NCBI RefSeq assembly: GCF_022758235.1
Contig: NZ_JALEBG010000001.1
Location: 1,984,001-2,048,000 of the forward strand
Source of the DNA: Pontibacter liquoris
GTDB taxonomy: Bacteria; Bacteroidota; Bacteroidia; Cytophagales; Hymenobacteraceae
DNA: 64,000 nt
Reading direction: 5' to 3'
Shown here: piece after piece, positions 9,601 through 18,435 of the stretch
Position numbering within the stretch: position 1 is the first letter of the stretch
Layout: each line of letters begins with the position of its first letter
The notes under the pieces: model-generated
What the model was told of the DNA's origin: nothing
The model's database searches: none
What the model saw: only the letters and a program-made list of their open reading frames with translations
Made by a program: the position numbers and the translations under genes

Positions 9601-10740
9601 ATGGTTGAAAAGCATATCAAAGCGCTGCTCTATGACCATGATTGTGTCATCATCCCGGAATTTGGCGGTCTGATCACGCATTATGTTTCGGCCCGGATCA
9701 ATCCGGTGAAGCATACGTTTTCGCCTCCTTCCAAAAAGATCGCTTTTAATGAGAAACTGACCCTCAACGATGGCCTGCTCATCAGCACCATTGCCTATCA
9801 GAAAGGGATCACGAAAGAGGAGGCACAGCGCCTGGTAGCTGATTTTGTGCATCAGGCCAAGTATAAGCTCAATGCCGAGCACCGGTTTGAGCTGCCGGAG
9901 ATCGGTGTGTTCCGCTACAATGCCGAGCGCCGCCTGCAGTTTGAGTATACGGAAGGCGACAACCTGCTGGAAGCAAGCTTTGGGCTTCCGGAAGTAGTAG
10001 CCCGTCCGATCCGCGTGCAGGAGCCTGCCGTGCTGCGCACCTTGTTAAAAGAGCGCGAGCAGGTACAGGTAAGCGGCAAGCAGCCGTTCCGCAAAAAAGT
10101 AAAGCGTCTGTACAATGTAGCCGCCGGCATCGCTTTGGCTGGTTTAGCCACTACAGCCGTATACTTCCTGTCGCTGCAGACCGACTATAACATGGGCAGC
10201 CTGAACCCGATCGCTTCGTTTGTCGGGAACTACTCGCTCTACAACAACGTACCGGCCGTCCGCTACGCCACAGATTACGTGCCGTATACCGCTGACGAGC
10301 GTGAAGCAGCTTATGCGGTGATGCTGCCGACGGCAGCGCCAGTTGCCCAGGAAGAAGAAATAACAGCCACAGCGGATTCGGTAGATCAAAGTATAACTTC
10401 AGACATTGCTTTAATAGATTCTGTAAATCAGTCCGTTGCACCTCAAATGCAAGTTGCCGCAGAAGCTGAGCCTGTAAAAGAAGAAGCCCTCACAATTAAT
10501 CATAAAACAGGCCGTTACTTTGTGATCACAGGAGGCTATTCGCGCCTGGAAAATGCCGAAATAGGTCGCCAGGCCATTGTGAAAGATGGCAGAACAGATG
10601 CGAAGGTCCTGCTACCGGGCCCCGGTAGCAAACTCTTCCGCGTATCGGTAGCAGATTATGCAGACCAGGTAGAAGCACAAGCGGCTTTAATGGCGTTAAG
10701 AAAAAAATACGGAGAAACACTTTGGGTACTTAAATATTAA
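9601..10740 (+). CDS. HU-CCDC81 and SPOR domain protein
   Basis: A 379-residue protein. Residues 1-130 match the prokaryotic HU-CCDC81 pair (YDHDCVIIPEFGGLITHY; FELPEIGVFRYNAE). A single membrane helix lies at about 170-195 (AGIALAGLATTAVYFL). An Ala/Glu-rich linker follows, then a C-terminal SPOR domain (about 300-379, RYFVITGGYSRLENAE), which in this family binds denuded peptidoglycan glycan strands. The N-terminus should be cytoplasmic and the SPOR domain periplasmic. It lies one base before exbB. The order suggests a cell-wall-linked partner of the energised envelope complex. Confidence 0.87.
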   Translation: MVEKHIKALLYDHDCVIIPEFGGLITHYVSARINPVKHTFSPPSKKIAFNEKLTLNDGLLISTIAYQKGITKEEAQRLVADFVHQAKYKLNAEHRFELPEIGVFRYNAERRLQFEYTEGDNLLEASFGLPEVVARPIRVQEPAVLRTLLKEREQVQVSGKQPFRKKVKRLYNVAAGIALAGLATTAVYFLSLQTDYNMGSLNPIASFVGNYSLYNNVPAVRYATDYVPYTADEREAAYAVMLPTAAPVAQEEEITATADSVDQSITSDIALIDSVNQSVAPQMQVAAEAEPVKEEALTINHKTGRYFVITGGYSRLENAEIGRQAIVKDGRTDAKVLLPGPGSKLFRVSVADYADQVEAQAALMALRKKYGETLWVLKY

Positions 10741-10741
10741 C

Positions 10742-11452
10742 ATGACACCTTTCTTATTACAAATCACCACGGAGCTGACGCCCGATTCTACCACAGCTCT
10801 TGCAGAGGGCGCAAAGGCTACCTCTGAGAACACTGTTTCCCTGATTGACCTGGCTTTGGCCGGCGGCTGGGCCATGATCCCGCTGTTGCTGCTTTCTTTG
10901 GCTGCTGTTTACATTTTTGTGGAGCGCTACCTGACCCTGAAGAAAGCCTCTCAAAACCCCGCTGGCTTTAACGACCGGATCAAGAGCATGGTGCTTTCCG
11001 GCGATGTGAACGGAGCCAAGATGCTGTGCGCGCAAACCAACACGCCTATCTCCAGAATGATTGGCAAAGGCCTTACGCGCATTGGTCACCCACTGAAAAA
11101 CATTGAGACTTCTATTGAGAACCAGGGCAAGATCGAGATCAGCCGCCTGGAGCGCTATCTTTCCGGCCTGGCTACTATTGCCGGTGCAGCCCCGATGCTG
11201 GGCTTCCTGGGTACGGTAACAGGTATGATCGAAGCCTTTATCGCTATTGCGCAAGCAGAGGGCACGGTAAGCCCGAAGTTGCTGTCGAGCGGTATTTACC
11301 AGGCCATGGTTACGACCGCTGCCGGTCTTATTATTGGTTTGCCGGCTTATGTGGCCTATAACTACCTGGTTTCTAAAATTGATAATATCGTGCACGCGAT
11401 GGAGTATACCTCTATCGAGTTCCTTGATCTGTTACAAGAACCCCAACTGTAA
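10742..11452 (+). CDS. exbB: MotA/TolQ/ExbB proton-channel protein
   Basis: A 236-residue inner-membrane protein of the TolQ/ExbB family, which with ExbD uses the proton gradient to energise TonB- or TolA-like proteins. Helices lie at about residues 38-60, 135-160 and 185-205. The family signature is present (GAAPMLGFLGTVTGMIEAF and TTAAGLIIGLPAYVAYN). It starts one base after the SPOR gene stop and ends two bases before exbD. ExbB and TolQ cannot be separated by sequence alone; the symbol is used in the broad sense. Confidence 0.93.
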   Translation: MTPFLLQITTELTPDSTTALAEGAKATSENTVSLIDLALAGGWAMIPLLLLSLAAVYIFVERYLTLKKASQNPAGFNDRIKSMVLSGDVNGAKMLCAQTNTPISRMIGKGLTRIGHPLKNIETSIENQGKIEISRLERYLSGLATIAGAAPMLGFLGTVTGMIEAFIAIAQAEGTVSPKLLSSGIYQAMVTTAAGLIIGLPAYVAYNYLVSKIDNIVHAMEYTSIEFLDLLQEPQL

Positions 11453-11454
11453 GT

Positions 11455-11850
11455 ATGAATTTTCGCTCTAAGAACAGGATCAACGCCGAGTTCAGCATGT
11501 CGTCTATGACGGACATCATTTTCCTGTTGCTCATTTTCTTCATGCTTACCTCTAACTTCGTTACGCCATCGGGCTTGCCGGTAAGCTTACCGAGCAGCAA
11601 AAGCTCCGATATCGTGATGCAGAAGATAAGCGTGACCATTACCTCGGACTTAAAGTATTTCTTGAACGATAAACCCATTGCATCAGAGGAAATAGAACCA
11701 CAGTTGACTGCCCTCTTACAAAATGCTGAAGACGGCGCCGTGGTTCTGCACGTAGACAAGAGCGTGCCCGTGGAATACCTGGTGAAGGTAGCCGGTATTG
11801 CCAAGAACCTGAATGCAAGTGTTACCCTGGCCACCGTGCCAACAGAATAA
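11455..11850 (+). CDS. exbD: ExbD/TolR family protein
   Basis: A 131-residue protein with a short cytoplasmic N-terminus, one membrane helix (about residues 20-40, SSMTDIIFLLLIFFMLTSNF) carrying the conserved Asp that takes part in proton movement, and a periplasmic domain. Length and motif match ExbD/TolR. It is the usual partner of the ExbB two bases upstream and is followed 8 bases later by the TonB-like gene. Confidence 0.93.
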   Translation: MNFRSKNRINAEFSMSSMTDIIFLLLIFFMLTSNFVTPSGLPVSLPSSKSSDIVMQKISVTITSDLKYFLNDKPIASEEIEPQLTALLQNAEDGAVVLHVDKSVPVEYLVKVAGIAKNLNASVTLATVPTE

Positions 11851-11858
11851 GGATTACT

Positions 11859-12776
11859 ATGGCAACAATTGCCCAAATGCAGCAGGAAGAGAAGCACAAG
11901 CGTATTGCCGCTGCCGTGAGCGTGGTGGTGCATATCCTTCTTGTGCTTTTCCTGATTTATATGCTGGCCTGGCGGGCACCTGATCCGCCGGCAGAGGTGG
12001 ATGGTATTGAACTGAACTTTGGTTTGGATGCCGTTGGAAGTGGTGACGTGCAGACGATGGCCACACCCAATGTCTCTAAAAATGTAAAGGACAGCAAACC
12101 GGCCCCGACGCAACCCAAACCGGAGCCTGAACCGGATCCGCAGCCGGTAGCCAAAGCAACGCCGCCTCAGCCAGCCGATGCCCCTAAAGTGGTGACTACA
12201 ACCGCCGATGCCCCGGTATCGGTGAAGGAAGAGGCAAAACCACAGCCCAAGCCACAACCGAAAGAAGCGGTGAAGACACCTGTGAAGGCACAGCCGGTAG
12301 AGGAAGTGGCTAAGAAAGAACCTGAAAAGCCCAAGTCGCTCTACCCTGGCAAGCCCACTACCAGCACCGGCAACGGGAAAGCCGGCAGCTCGGATGAAGC
12401 AACCGGGAATAACAACGGCGACGATACAGGTAAAGTAGGCGATAAAGGCAATCCCGAAGGGAAACTGGATGCCAAAGCCTTATACGGAAAACCAGGTGGC
12501 GGCGCAGGCGGCTCACTCGACATGCCCGGCTGGCGCTACGACATCGAACCAAAACGCGATCCTTACAACAACGAATCCGGCATCATTAAATTCCGGATCA
12601 AAATTGACGGGGAAGGAAATATCGTGAATGTGGAAGTGCTGGAAAATAACGTTTCGCCACAGGTACTGAAATGGTATAAGGACCAGCTTCAGAAAACATC
12701 CTTCAGCCGCACGGGCGGTGGTGGAAATTCCACGGGAGCCAGCGGCATTGTAACGATCCGCATTACATCCCGCTAA
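11859..12776 (+). CDS. TonB/TolA-like energy transducer
   Basis: A 305-residue protein with a cytoplasmic N-terminus, one membrane helix (about 17-38, AAVSVVVHILLVLFLIYML), a Pro/Lys/Glu-rich periplasm-spanning linker (about 65-170) and a Gly/Asn-rich stretch. The C-terminal domain (about 220-305) resembles TonB (IKFRIKIDGEGNIVNVEVLENNVS). It completes an ExbB-ExbD-TonB set. The linked barrel gene suggests its outer-membrane client is encoded in the same operon. Whether it works like TonB (import) or TolA (envelope integrity) cannot be decided here. Confidence 0.88.
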   Translation: MATIAQMQQEEKHKRIAAAVSVVVHILLVLFLIYMLAWRAPDPPAEVDGIELNFGLDAVGSGDVQTMATPNVSKNVKDSKPAPTQPKPEPEPDPQPVAKATPPQPADAPKVVTTTADAPVSVKEEAKPQPKPQPKEAVKTPVKAQPVEEVAKKEPEKPKSLYPGKPTTSTGNGKAGSSDEATGNNNGDDTGKVGDKGNPEGKLDAKALYGKPGGGAGGSLDMPGWRYDIEPKRDPYNNESGIIKFRIKIDGEGNIVNVEVLENNVSPQVLKWYKDQLQKTSFSRTGGGGNSTGASGIVTIRITSR

Positions 12777-12790
12777 TTTATACTTTGCAG

Positions 12791-14086
12791 ATGACCTATC
12801 AGGAGTGTCTTGATTATTTATACCAGCAATTGCCGATGTTTCACCGCATCGGCAATGCTGCTTTTAAGAAGAGCCTCGACAATATTCTGGCCCTTTGCGG
12901 GGCCCTCGGCCAACCGCAGCAGCAGTTCAAAACCGTGCATGTGGCTGGCACCAATGGCAAAGGCAGCAGCTCGCATATGCTGGCTGCCGTGCTGCAGCAG
13001 GCAGGATATAAAACCGGCCTTTATACTTCCCCGCATCTTAAATCCTTTACTGAGCGCGTAAGGGTAAACGGGGTGGAAGTGCCGCAGGCCTACCTCATCG
13101 ATTTCGTGGCGGAGCACAAGCCGCTTTTTGCCCGCATCCAGCCTTCCTTTTTCGAGATGACAGTTGCCCTGGCCTTCCGGTACTTTGCCGATCAGCAGGT
13201 AGATGTAGCGGTCATTGAAGTGGGATTGGGCGGCCGCCTGGACTCCACTAACATCATTACGCCCGAAGTTTCGCTGATCACCAATATAGGCCTTGATCAC
13301 CAGGCCTTGCTCGGTGATACCCTGCCTGCCATTGCAGCCGAAAAAGCCGGCATCATCAAGCCCGGTATTCCGGCCGTGATCAGCACCAAGCATGCGGAGA
13401 CAGAAGCAGTATTCCGCGCCAAAGCAGCCGAAGTTGCCGCTAGTTTATACTTTGCCACCGACCAGTTCCGGGTTGAACCATTGGAAGTAGATTTAAACCG
13501 CCAGCTTTTCCAGGTATACCGCAATGGAGCGTTATACCTGGCCGGGCTGGAACTGGACCTGACGGGCATATACCAGCAGTATAACCTGCCGGGTGTGCTG
13601 CAAACGCTGGCCATCCTGCAGGAACAACGTGAATTTAGTATTCCGGAGCAGGCTATCCGGCAAGGACTGGCGGCAACCAAAACTCTGACGGGCCTGAAAG
13701 GCCGCTGGCAGGTACTTCACCAAAAGCCTTTAACCATATGCGATACTGGCCACAACGAAGACGGCATCCGGCAGGTGCTCACCCAACTGGCTATGCTGCA
13801 GCCCCGGCAGGTGCACTTCGTATTTGGAGCTGTAAACGACAAAGACGTGACCACCATTCTGCAGTTGCTCCCTAAAAACTATATTTATTATTTCTGCCAG
13901 GCCCAGATACCCCGCGCCCTACCAATAGCTGAATTAATAGCAAAGGCTGCAGCGGCTGGCTTACAGGGCCAGAGATATGCCACTGTGGCCGAAGCGATTG
14001 CGGCAGCCAGGCGAAATGCAGCCCCGGATGAGGTTATATTTATCGGAGGTAGTACCTTTGTAGTCGCAGAAATAGAAGAATTATAA
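12791..14086 (+). CDS. folC: folylpolyglutamate / dihydrofolate synthase
   Basis: A 431-residue Mur-ligase-type enzyme adding glutamate to dihydropteroate or folates using ATP. It has the P-loop HVAGTNGKGSSS (about residues 50-61), the TSPHLKSFTERVRVNG block and EVGLGGRLDSTNII. The C-terminal domain has CDTGHNEDGI and FGAVNDKD. ATG at 12791 is used; an in-frame TTG 6 bases earlier is less likely. It follows the TonB-like gene by 14 bases and precedes trmB by one base, so it is co-transcribed with the envelope genes. Confidence 0.95.
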   Translation: MTYQECLDYLYQQLPMFHRIGNAAFKKSLDNILALCGALGQPQQQFKTVHVAGTNGKGSSSHMLAAVLQQAGYKTGLYTSPHLKSFTERVRVNGVEVPQAYLIDFVAEHKPLFARIQPSFFEMTVALAFRYFADQQVDVAVIEVGLGGRLDSTNIITPEVSLITNIGLDHQALLGDTLPAIAAEKAGIIKPGIPAVISTKHAETEAVFRAKAAEVAASLYFATDQFRVEPLEVDLNRQLFQVYRNGALYLAGLELDLTGIYQQYNLPGVLQTLAILQEQREFSIPEQAIRQGLAATKTLTGLKGRWQVLHQKPLTICDTGHNEDGIRQVLTQLAMLQPRQVHFVFGAVNDKDVTTILQLLPKNYIYYFCQAQIPRALPIAELIAKAAAAGLQGQRYATVAEAIAAARRNAAPDEVIFIGGSTFVVAEIEEL

Positions 14087-14087
14087 C

Positions 14088-14741
14088 ATGTCACGATCGA
14101 AGCTTGCCAAATTTGCTACCATTGCTACCCGCGAAAACGTTATTCAGGACGGGGATGAACTTTACAAAAACCTGGCAGGGAGCTGGCGCCAAACACAGTT
14201 TGAAAACAACAACCCGCTTGTACTGGAAATTGGCTGTGGCCGCGGAGAGTATACCATCGGCATGGCAAAGCTTTTCCCGGATAAGAATTTTATAGGCATC
14301 GATATCAAAGGCGAACGTATCTGGAAGGGAAGTACCCGTGCCCTGGAAGAGGAACTAACGAATGTGGCTTTCCTGCGCACGTTTATCGAACAGCTTGATG
14401 AGCAGTTTGCCGAAGGGGAAGTGGATGAGATCTGGGTTACGTTTCCGGACCCGCGCCCCCGTGACCGGGATATCAAACGCCGCCTCACGTCACCCCGCTT
14501 TTTAGCCATTTACCAGCAGATCCTGAAGCCCGGAGGCCTGGTGCACCTCAAAACCGACAACCTGGATCTGTATACCTATACTTTGGAAGTTTTGCAGGAA
14601 CGCAAACCAAAACACTTGCTCTATACCGACGATCTCTACCATTCTGACTTGCAGGAACATACCATGGGCATTTATACTACCTATGAACGGCGCTATCTGG
14701 CCGAAGGTATTCCGATCAAATACCTGCAGTTTAAAGTATAA
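14088..14741 (+). CDS. trmB: tRNA (guanine-N7-)-methyltransferase
   Basis: A 217-residue SAM-dependent enzyme that makes m7G46 in tRNA. The SAM-binding motif LEIGCGRGEYT lies near residues 46-56, followed by FIGIDIKGERIWKG and the family motif WVTFPDPRPRDRD (about 118-130). The C-terminal block has LKTDN. It starts one base after the folC stop and is the last gene of the eight-gene operon. Confidence 0.95.
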   Translation: MSRSKLAKFATIATRENVIQDGDELYKNLAGSWRQTQFENNNPLVLEIGCGRGEYTIGMAKLFPDKNFIGIDIKGERIWKGSTRALEEELTNVAFLRTFIEQLDEQFAEGEVDEIWVTFPDPRPRDRDIKRRLTSPRFLAIYQQILKPGGLVHLKTDNLDLYTYTLEVLQERKPKHLLYTDDLYHSDLQEHTMGIYTTYERRYLAEGIPIKYLQFKV

Positions 14742-14845
14742 GCTGCCTTGTATAAGCAGCAGCGGATTTATTTTGCCACTTCCCGCGTTATCAGGAAAAT
14801 AACACGTACATCTATACTTATTAATTTCAACCTGAAGCAATCCAT

Positions 14846-15319
14846 ATGAAAAAGCTAATGATTTCTTTTCTGTTCTGCCTGCTGGCTTTGGCAGCAGCAC
14901 CACAAGTGCATGCCCAGGCACTTGGCGGCACTCCGCAATTAAGTAAGCAGGCATACCCCTGGACGAGCAAGGACATCATGGATCCGGCGAAGCTGGCACA
15001 GCTGTTACAGGATAAAAACCAGAAGAACGACCCGCTGATCCTTAATATCGGCTTTGTAAATAATATTAAAGGAGCTGTAGGAGTAGGAGCTTCAAGTAAC
15101 GAAGAAGGCCTGGCCGCGTTGCAGAATTACCTGAAAAAGGTGCCTAAAGACAAAATGGTCGTGTTTTACTGTGGTTGCTGCCCTTACGACAAATGCCCCA
15201 ATGTGCGGCCTGCTTTTGCGTTGCTCAAGCAGCAAGGGTATAAAAATGCCCGGTTACTAGACCTGCCGGTAAACCTGAAAACAAACTGGATCAGCAAAGG
15301 CTACCCGATGGCCGAGTAA
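14846..15319 (+). CDS. secreted rhodanese-like domain protein
   Basis: A 157-residue protein with a signal peptide (cleavage near VHAQA). A small domain carries the cysteine-rich motif VFYCGCCPYDKCPNVRPAF at about 110-128, followed by ALLKQQGYKNARLLD, the layout of a rhodanese fold with its active-site Cys loop. The three-Cys CGCC...C motif is typical of a Bacteroidota subfamily whose substrate is unknown. It has its own transcript, ending at the strong hairpin that follows. Confidence 0.75.
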   Translation: MKKLMISFLFCLLALAAAPQVHAQALGGTPQLSKQAYPWTSKDIMDPAKLAQLLQDKNQKNDPLILNIGFVNNIKGAVGVGASSNEEGLAALQNYLKKVPKDKMVVFYCGCCPYDKCPNVRPAFALLKQQGYKNARLLDLPVNLKTNWISKGYPMAE

Positions 15320-15343
15320 AGCTTAGAAAAGAAATTTATACTT

Positions 15344-15393
15344 AACAGAACGGATGCCGCAGACAAAGTATGGTCAGCGGCATCCGTTCTGTT
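15344..15393. terminator. perfect 17-bp inverted repeat, bidirectional terminator
   Basis: AACAGAACGGATGCCGC at 15344-15360 is exactly complementary to 15377-15393, with a 16-base loop. A T-run follows, and an A/T-rich flank lies on the other side. It lies between the convergent rhodanese-like and esterase genes and can serve both. Confidence 0.85.
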
Positions 15394-15408
15394 TTAAGAA
15401 GCGGTACT

Positions 15409-16377
15409 TTATTTCTTAGGCAGTAGCGCATTACTACGAAGCCAGTTAAGGCAGCGTTCAAACCATTCGTCCTGGGTAGTGGGGTTGTGCAAGCCGTACC
15501 CATGGCCGCCTTGTTGGTACACGTGCAGTTCTGCCGGAACATTGTTTTTTACAAGGGCCTGATAAAAGACCAGGCTGTTGGCTACCGGCACCACATCATC
15601 GTCTGTGGCATGTACCAGGAACGTAGGCGGCGTCTGCGCGGTCACTTGCCGTTCATTCGAGAAATCCTGCAGTTGCTCGGCGGTAGGCTTTTTGCCCAGT
15701 AGGTTCTGAAATGAGCCTTTGTGCCAGATGGCCGTGTCGCTGCTGATGACGGGGTAAAGCAGCAACATAAAATCGGGGCGGAGATTGCCTTTTTCTCCCG
15801 TAGGCTTCCCATAATTTTTGTTGAAATGAGTGCCGGCCGTGGCAGCCAGGTGCCCACCTGCCGAGAAGCCCAATATACCTACTTTCCGGGGATCTACGTG
15901 CCATTTGGCCGCATTTTGCCGGATAAGCAGGAGCGCCTGCTGCGCATCCTGCAGGGGAGCCAGCGAAGGCTGCGACGAAACTTTCGCGTCCGGCAGCCGG
16001 TATTTGAGCACAAAGGCCGCAATTCCCTGCTCGTTAAAACGCCTGGCTACTTCAATTCCCTCATGGCCAGCTGCCTCCATACCGTAACCGCCGCCCGGGC
16101 AGATCAATACCGCGGTGCCGTTCGCTTTAGCAGCAGGAGGCAGGAAAACAGTTAACTGCGGTTTACGCACTTTACTGAAACGCACATCCTCATACTTATA
16201 AGTACTATTCCACTCTTTCGTGACCTGCTCATCATCAGGGCCTGGCACCTCGTTGGGAATCTTGCCAGTATACAGGGGCAGCACCTGCCCGTTTTGTTGC
16301 GCCCGCAGGGGCAGCATACTTAGCACGAACAGGGGCATAGCCAGCAATAAACCTTTGGAAGCAGCAGGTGAGAGCAT
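15409..16377 (-). CDS. secreted alpha/beta hydrolase, esterase/lipase type
   Basis: A 322-residue protein with an N-terminal signal peptide (cleavage near LRAQQ). It has the oxyanion motif CPGGGYG (about 93-99), the nucleophile elbow GFSAGG with Ser172, an Asp near 259-261 (HATDDDVV) and His292 (GGHGYG), a complete triad. This pattern matches the BD-FAE/acetyl-xylan-esterase-like group of secreted esterases in Bacteroidota. Deacetylation of plant polysaccharides is plausible but no glycosidase genes adjoin it. Single gene. Confidence 0.85.
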   Translation of the reverse strand: MLSPAASKGLLLAMPLFVLSMLPLRAQQNGQVLPLYTGKIPNEVPGPDDEQVTKEWNSTYKYEDVRFSKVRKPQLTVFLPPAAKANGTAVLICPGGGYGMEAAGHEGIEVARRFNEQGIAAFVLKYRLPDAKVSSQPSLAPLQDAQQALLLIRQNAAKWHVDPRKVGILGFSAGGHLAATAGTHFNKNYGKPTGEKGNLRPDFMLLLYPVISSDTAIWHKGSFQNLLGKKPTAEQLQDFSNERQVTAQTPPTFLVHATDDDVVPVANSLVFYQALVKNNVPAELHVYQQGGHGYGLHNPTTQDEWFERCLNWLRSNALLPKK

Positions 16378-16451
16378 AAGGCGTCGGATATAGCGTTTTT
16401 ATACTTTGCTAAGCATCACATACAGGGAAACAGGCTATTAGGTTACTGCGC

Positions 16452-17075
16452 TTAAAGCTCCTCAATCTCCTCAAAAATATCCTGCAGCTCGTCAAAGTCT
16501 TTCAGGCCGGGTTTTATCTCATGGCCGCCCTGCAAGCCAATGCCTGCCGGCTTTATTTTCTTTAACGCTGTGTTGATGTTGTCTTTATTCAGCCCGAAGC
16601 CCAGGTATATGGTGAACCGCGAAGCCAGCTCCCGCAGGAATTTGATATTCGTCTCGTCTATCGCTTCAAAGTCGTTGGAATAGATCAAAAAGGATTGCAC
16701 GGAGGGGGCATAGAGCTCCATCATTTCCAGCAGCTCGCTCTCTACCGTATCTTTGTTCACGAATACCTTCAGGATCACGGGCCGGTTGATCTCTTCAATT
16801 TCATCGATCAGATAGGGCGTGTCGAGTTGGATCAGGTCCAATCCGAACTCATCTGCCAGTTCGTTAATCAGCTCGGGTCGCGCTCTTTCGAAGGTGCCGG
16901 CCAGCTGCACGCCGGCTATCCAGCCAATGATTTCCTTCAGCGGACCGGGTTCAATTCGCTCGGAGCTGTCGAGCTTCAGGTTAAAGCTGATGATGTCGAC
17001 GCCCATGCCGGCGCAAAAACGGGCATCACTTAAGTTGTTTATATCATTTACTATTACGGAAGTACGTAGGGCCAT
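16452..17075 (-). CDS. TrpF-like TIM-barrel protein lacking the catalytic residues
   Basis: A 207-residue protein whose C-terminal block GIGLQGGHEIKPGLKDFDEL aligns with the phosphoribosylanthranilate isomerase end seen in the true TrpF of this window (ALDVNSGFEMEPGLKDVEQV at 39264-39905). The N-terminal strand reads TSVIVNDINNL where TrpF has KVCGMRNPENI, so the catalytic Cys is absent. FLIYSND stands where TrpF has FLFDTRG, so the catalytic Asp is absent too. It is therefore unlikely to be an active isomerase. It may bind a phosphorylated sugar or have taken another role. Single gene outside the trp operon. Confidence 0.75.
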   Translation of the reverse strand: MALRTSVIVNDINNLSDARFCAGMGVDIISFNLKLDSSERIEPGPLKEIIGWIAGVQLAGTFERARPELINELADEFGLDLIQLDTPYLIDEIEEINRPVILKVFVNKDTVESELLEMMELYAPSVQSFLIYSNDFEAIDETNIKFLRELASRFTIYLGFGLNKDNINTALKKIKPAGIGLQGGHEIKPGLKDFDELQDIFEEIEEL

Positions 17076-17254
17076 AAAAAGCTTTGCTTTAATAGTATAA
17101 GTAGAGATAAATAATTTCTGTTGATCAAAGTAAAGGCCAAAAGGGGTAGTATGCCACTATTATTTGCATTTTTTTATCACCCCGGAGCAAGTATAACGGA
17201 AGAGCTGCCTGCAATATTTGGCCTGCTGAATCTTTATAACTGCGCGGTTGTTGC

Positions 17255-17262
17255 TATCTTTG
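17255..17262 (+). promoter_or_regulatory. -7 promoter element of mnmA
   Basis: TATCTTTG, an exact TAnnTTTG match, lies 42 bases upstream of the mnmA ATG. No good -33 box. Confidence 0.55.
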
Positions 17263-17304
17263 TAGCATAATTTAATTGGTTTGTACTTTCATTATTGAAG
17301 ATAG

Positions 17305-18435
17305 ATGAGTAAGTTAGGAAGGGTTTTAGTAGCCATGAGTGGCGGCATAGACAGTTCTGTGGCTGCCGTGATGTTACACGAGCAAGGGTATGAAGTAGTA
17401 GGTATGACCATGAAAACATGGGATTATGCCTCCAGCGGAGCCTCTAAAAAAGAAACGGGCTGTTGCAGCCTCGACTCCATAAATGATGCCCGCAACATTG
17501 CCGTGCAACTCGGATTCCCGCATTATATCATTGATATCCGCGAGGAGTTCGGGGATTTTGTGATCAATCATTTTACAGATGAGTACCTGGCAGGCCGGAC
17601 GCCTAACCCGTGTGTGCTTTGCAATACCCATATCAAATGGGATGCTTTGCTGCGCCGGGCTGACCAGCTGGGCTGCGAGTTTATAGCCACGGGGCATTAT
17701 GCCAATATCCGCCAGGAAAATGGCCGCTATGTGATCTCCAAAGGGCTGGACGAGCACAAAGATCAGTCGTATGCGCTATGGGGAATTTCGCAGCAAAGCC
17801 TGGCCCGTACTATTTTCCCGCTGGGCAAGCTGCGCAAAACCGAGATCCGGCAAATGGCCATGGACCGCGGGTTTACCGAACTGGTAAATAAGCCGGAGTC
17901 TTATGAGATCTGCTTTATACCTGATAACGACTACCGTAGCTTCCTGAAGCGCCGGGTAGAAGGCTTGGAAGAGCAGGTAGCCGGTGGCGAGTTTGTGCTG
18001 GAAAATGGCACCGTGGTAGGCAAGCACGAAGGTTATCCGTTTTATACAATCGGGCAACGCAAAGGCTTAGGAGTGGCCCTCGGGTTCCCGGCTTATGTAA
18101 CGCGCATCGAAAAGGAGCACAACCGCGTAGTATTGGGCAATTACGAAGACCTCTCAAAAAATGCCATGACGGTAGGCAAACTGAACATGGGCAAGTATGA
18201 GCACCTGCACGATACGCCTATCCCCACGATCACGAAAGTGCGCTATAACGATGCGGGGACCGATGCCATTGTAGAGCAGGTGGGAGATAAGATGAAGGTG
18301 CATTTTCTGCACGGCGTACATGCCATTGCCCCGGGCCAGGCAGCGGTATTTTATGAAGGCAACGATGTAGTAGGAGGTGGCTGGATCGAAACAAATTATA
18401 ACGAGTTTTACCCGTTGGACATACTTCCTTCATGA
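17305..18435 (+). CDS. mnmA: tRNA-specific 2-thiouridylase
   Basis: A 376-residue enzyme that thiolates U34 of tRNA-Lys, -Glu and -Gln. It has the PP-loop AMSGGIDSS (residues 10-18), the nucleophile Cys103 in NPCVLCN, the sulfur-carrying Cys203 in YEICFIPD and the C-terminal KGLGVALG..YVTRIE domain. All key residues are present. The next gene overlaps its stop by ATGA, tying this housekeeping enzyme to a lipoprotein and a secreted protease in one transcript. Confidence 0.96.
   Translation: MSKLGRVLVAMSGGIDSSVAAVMLHEQGYEVVGMTMKTWDYASSGASKKETGCCSLDSINDARNIAVQLGFPHYIIDIREEFGDFVINHFTDEYLAGRTPNPCVLCNTHIKWDALLRRADQLGCEFIATGHYANIRQENGRYVISKGLDEHKDQSYALWGISQQSLARTIFPLGKLRKTEIRQMAMDRGFTELVNKPESYEICFIPDNDYRSFLKRRVEGLEEQVAGGEFVLENGTVVGKHEGYPFYTIGQRKGLGVALGFPAYVTRIEKEHNRVVLGNYEDLSKNAMTVGKLNMGKYEHLHDTPIPTITKVRYNDAGTDAIVEQVGDKMKVHFLHGVHAIAPGQAAVFYEGNDVVGGGWIETNYNEFYPLDILPS

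Noticed and set aside
15721-16155. 144-codon plus-strand frame opposite the esterase gene
   Set aside because: Antisense to a gene with signal peptide and complete catalytic triad; no domain in the antisense reading.
16452-17075. Calling this gene a second functional trpF
   Set aside because: Both catalytic positions seen in the true TrpF at 39264-39905 are changed, so only a TrpF-like fold is claimed.
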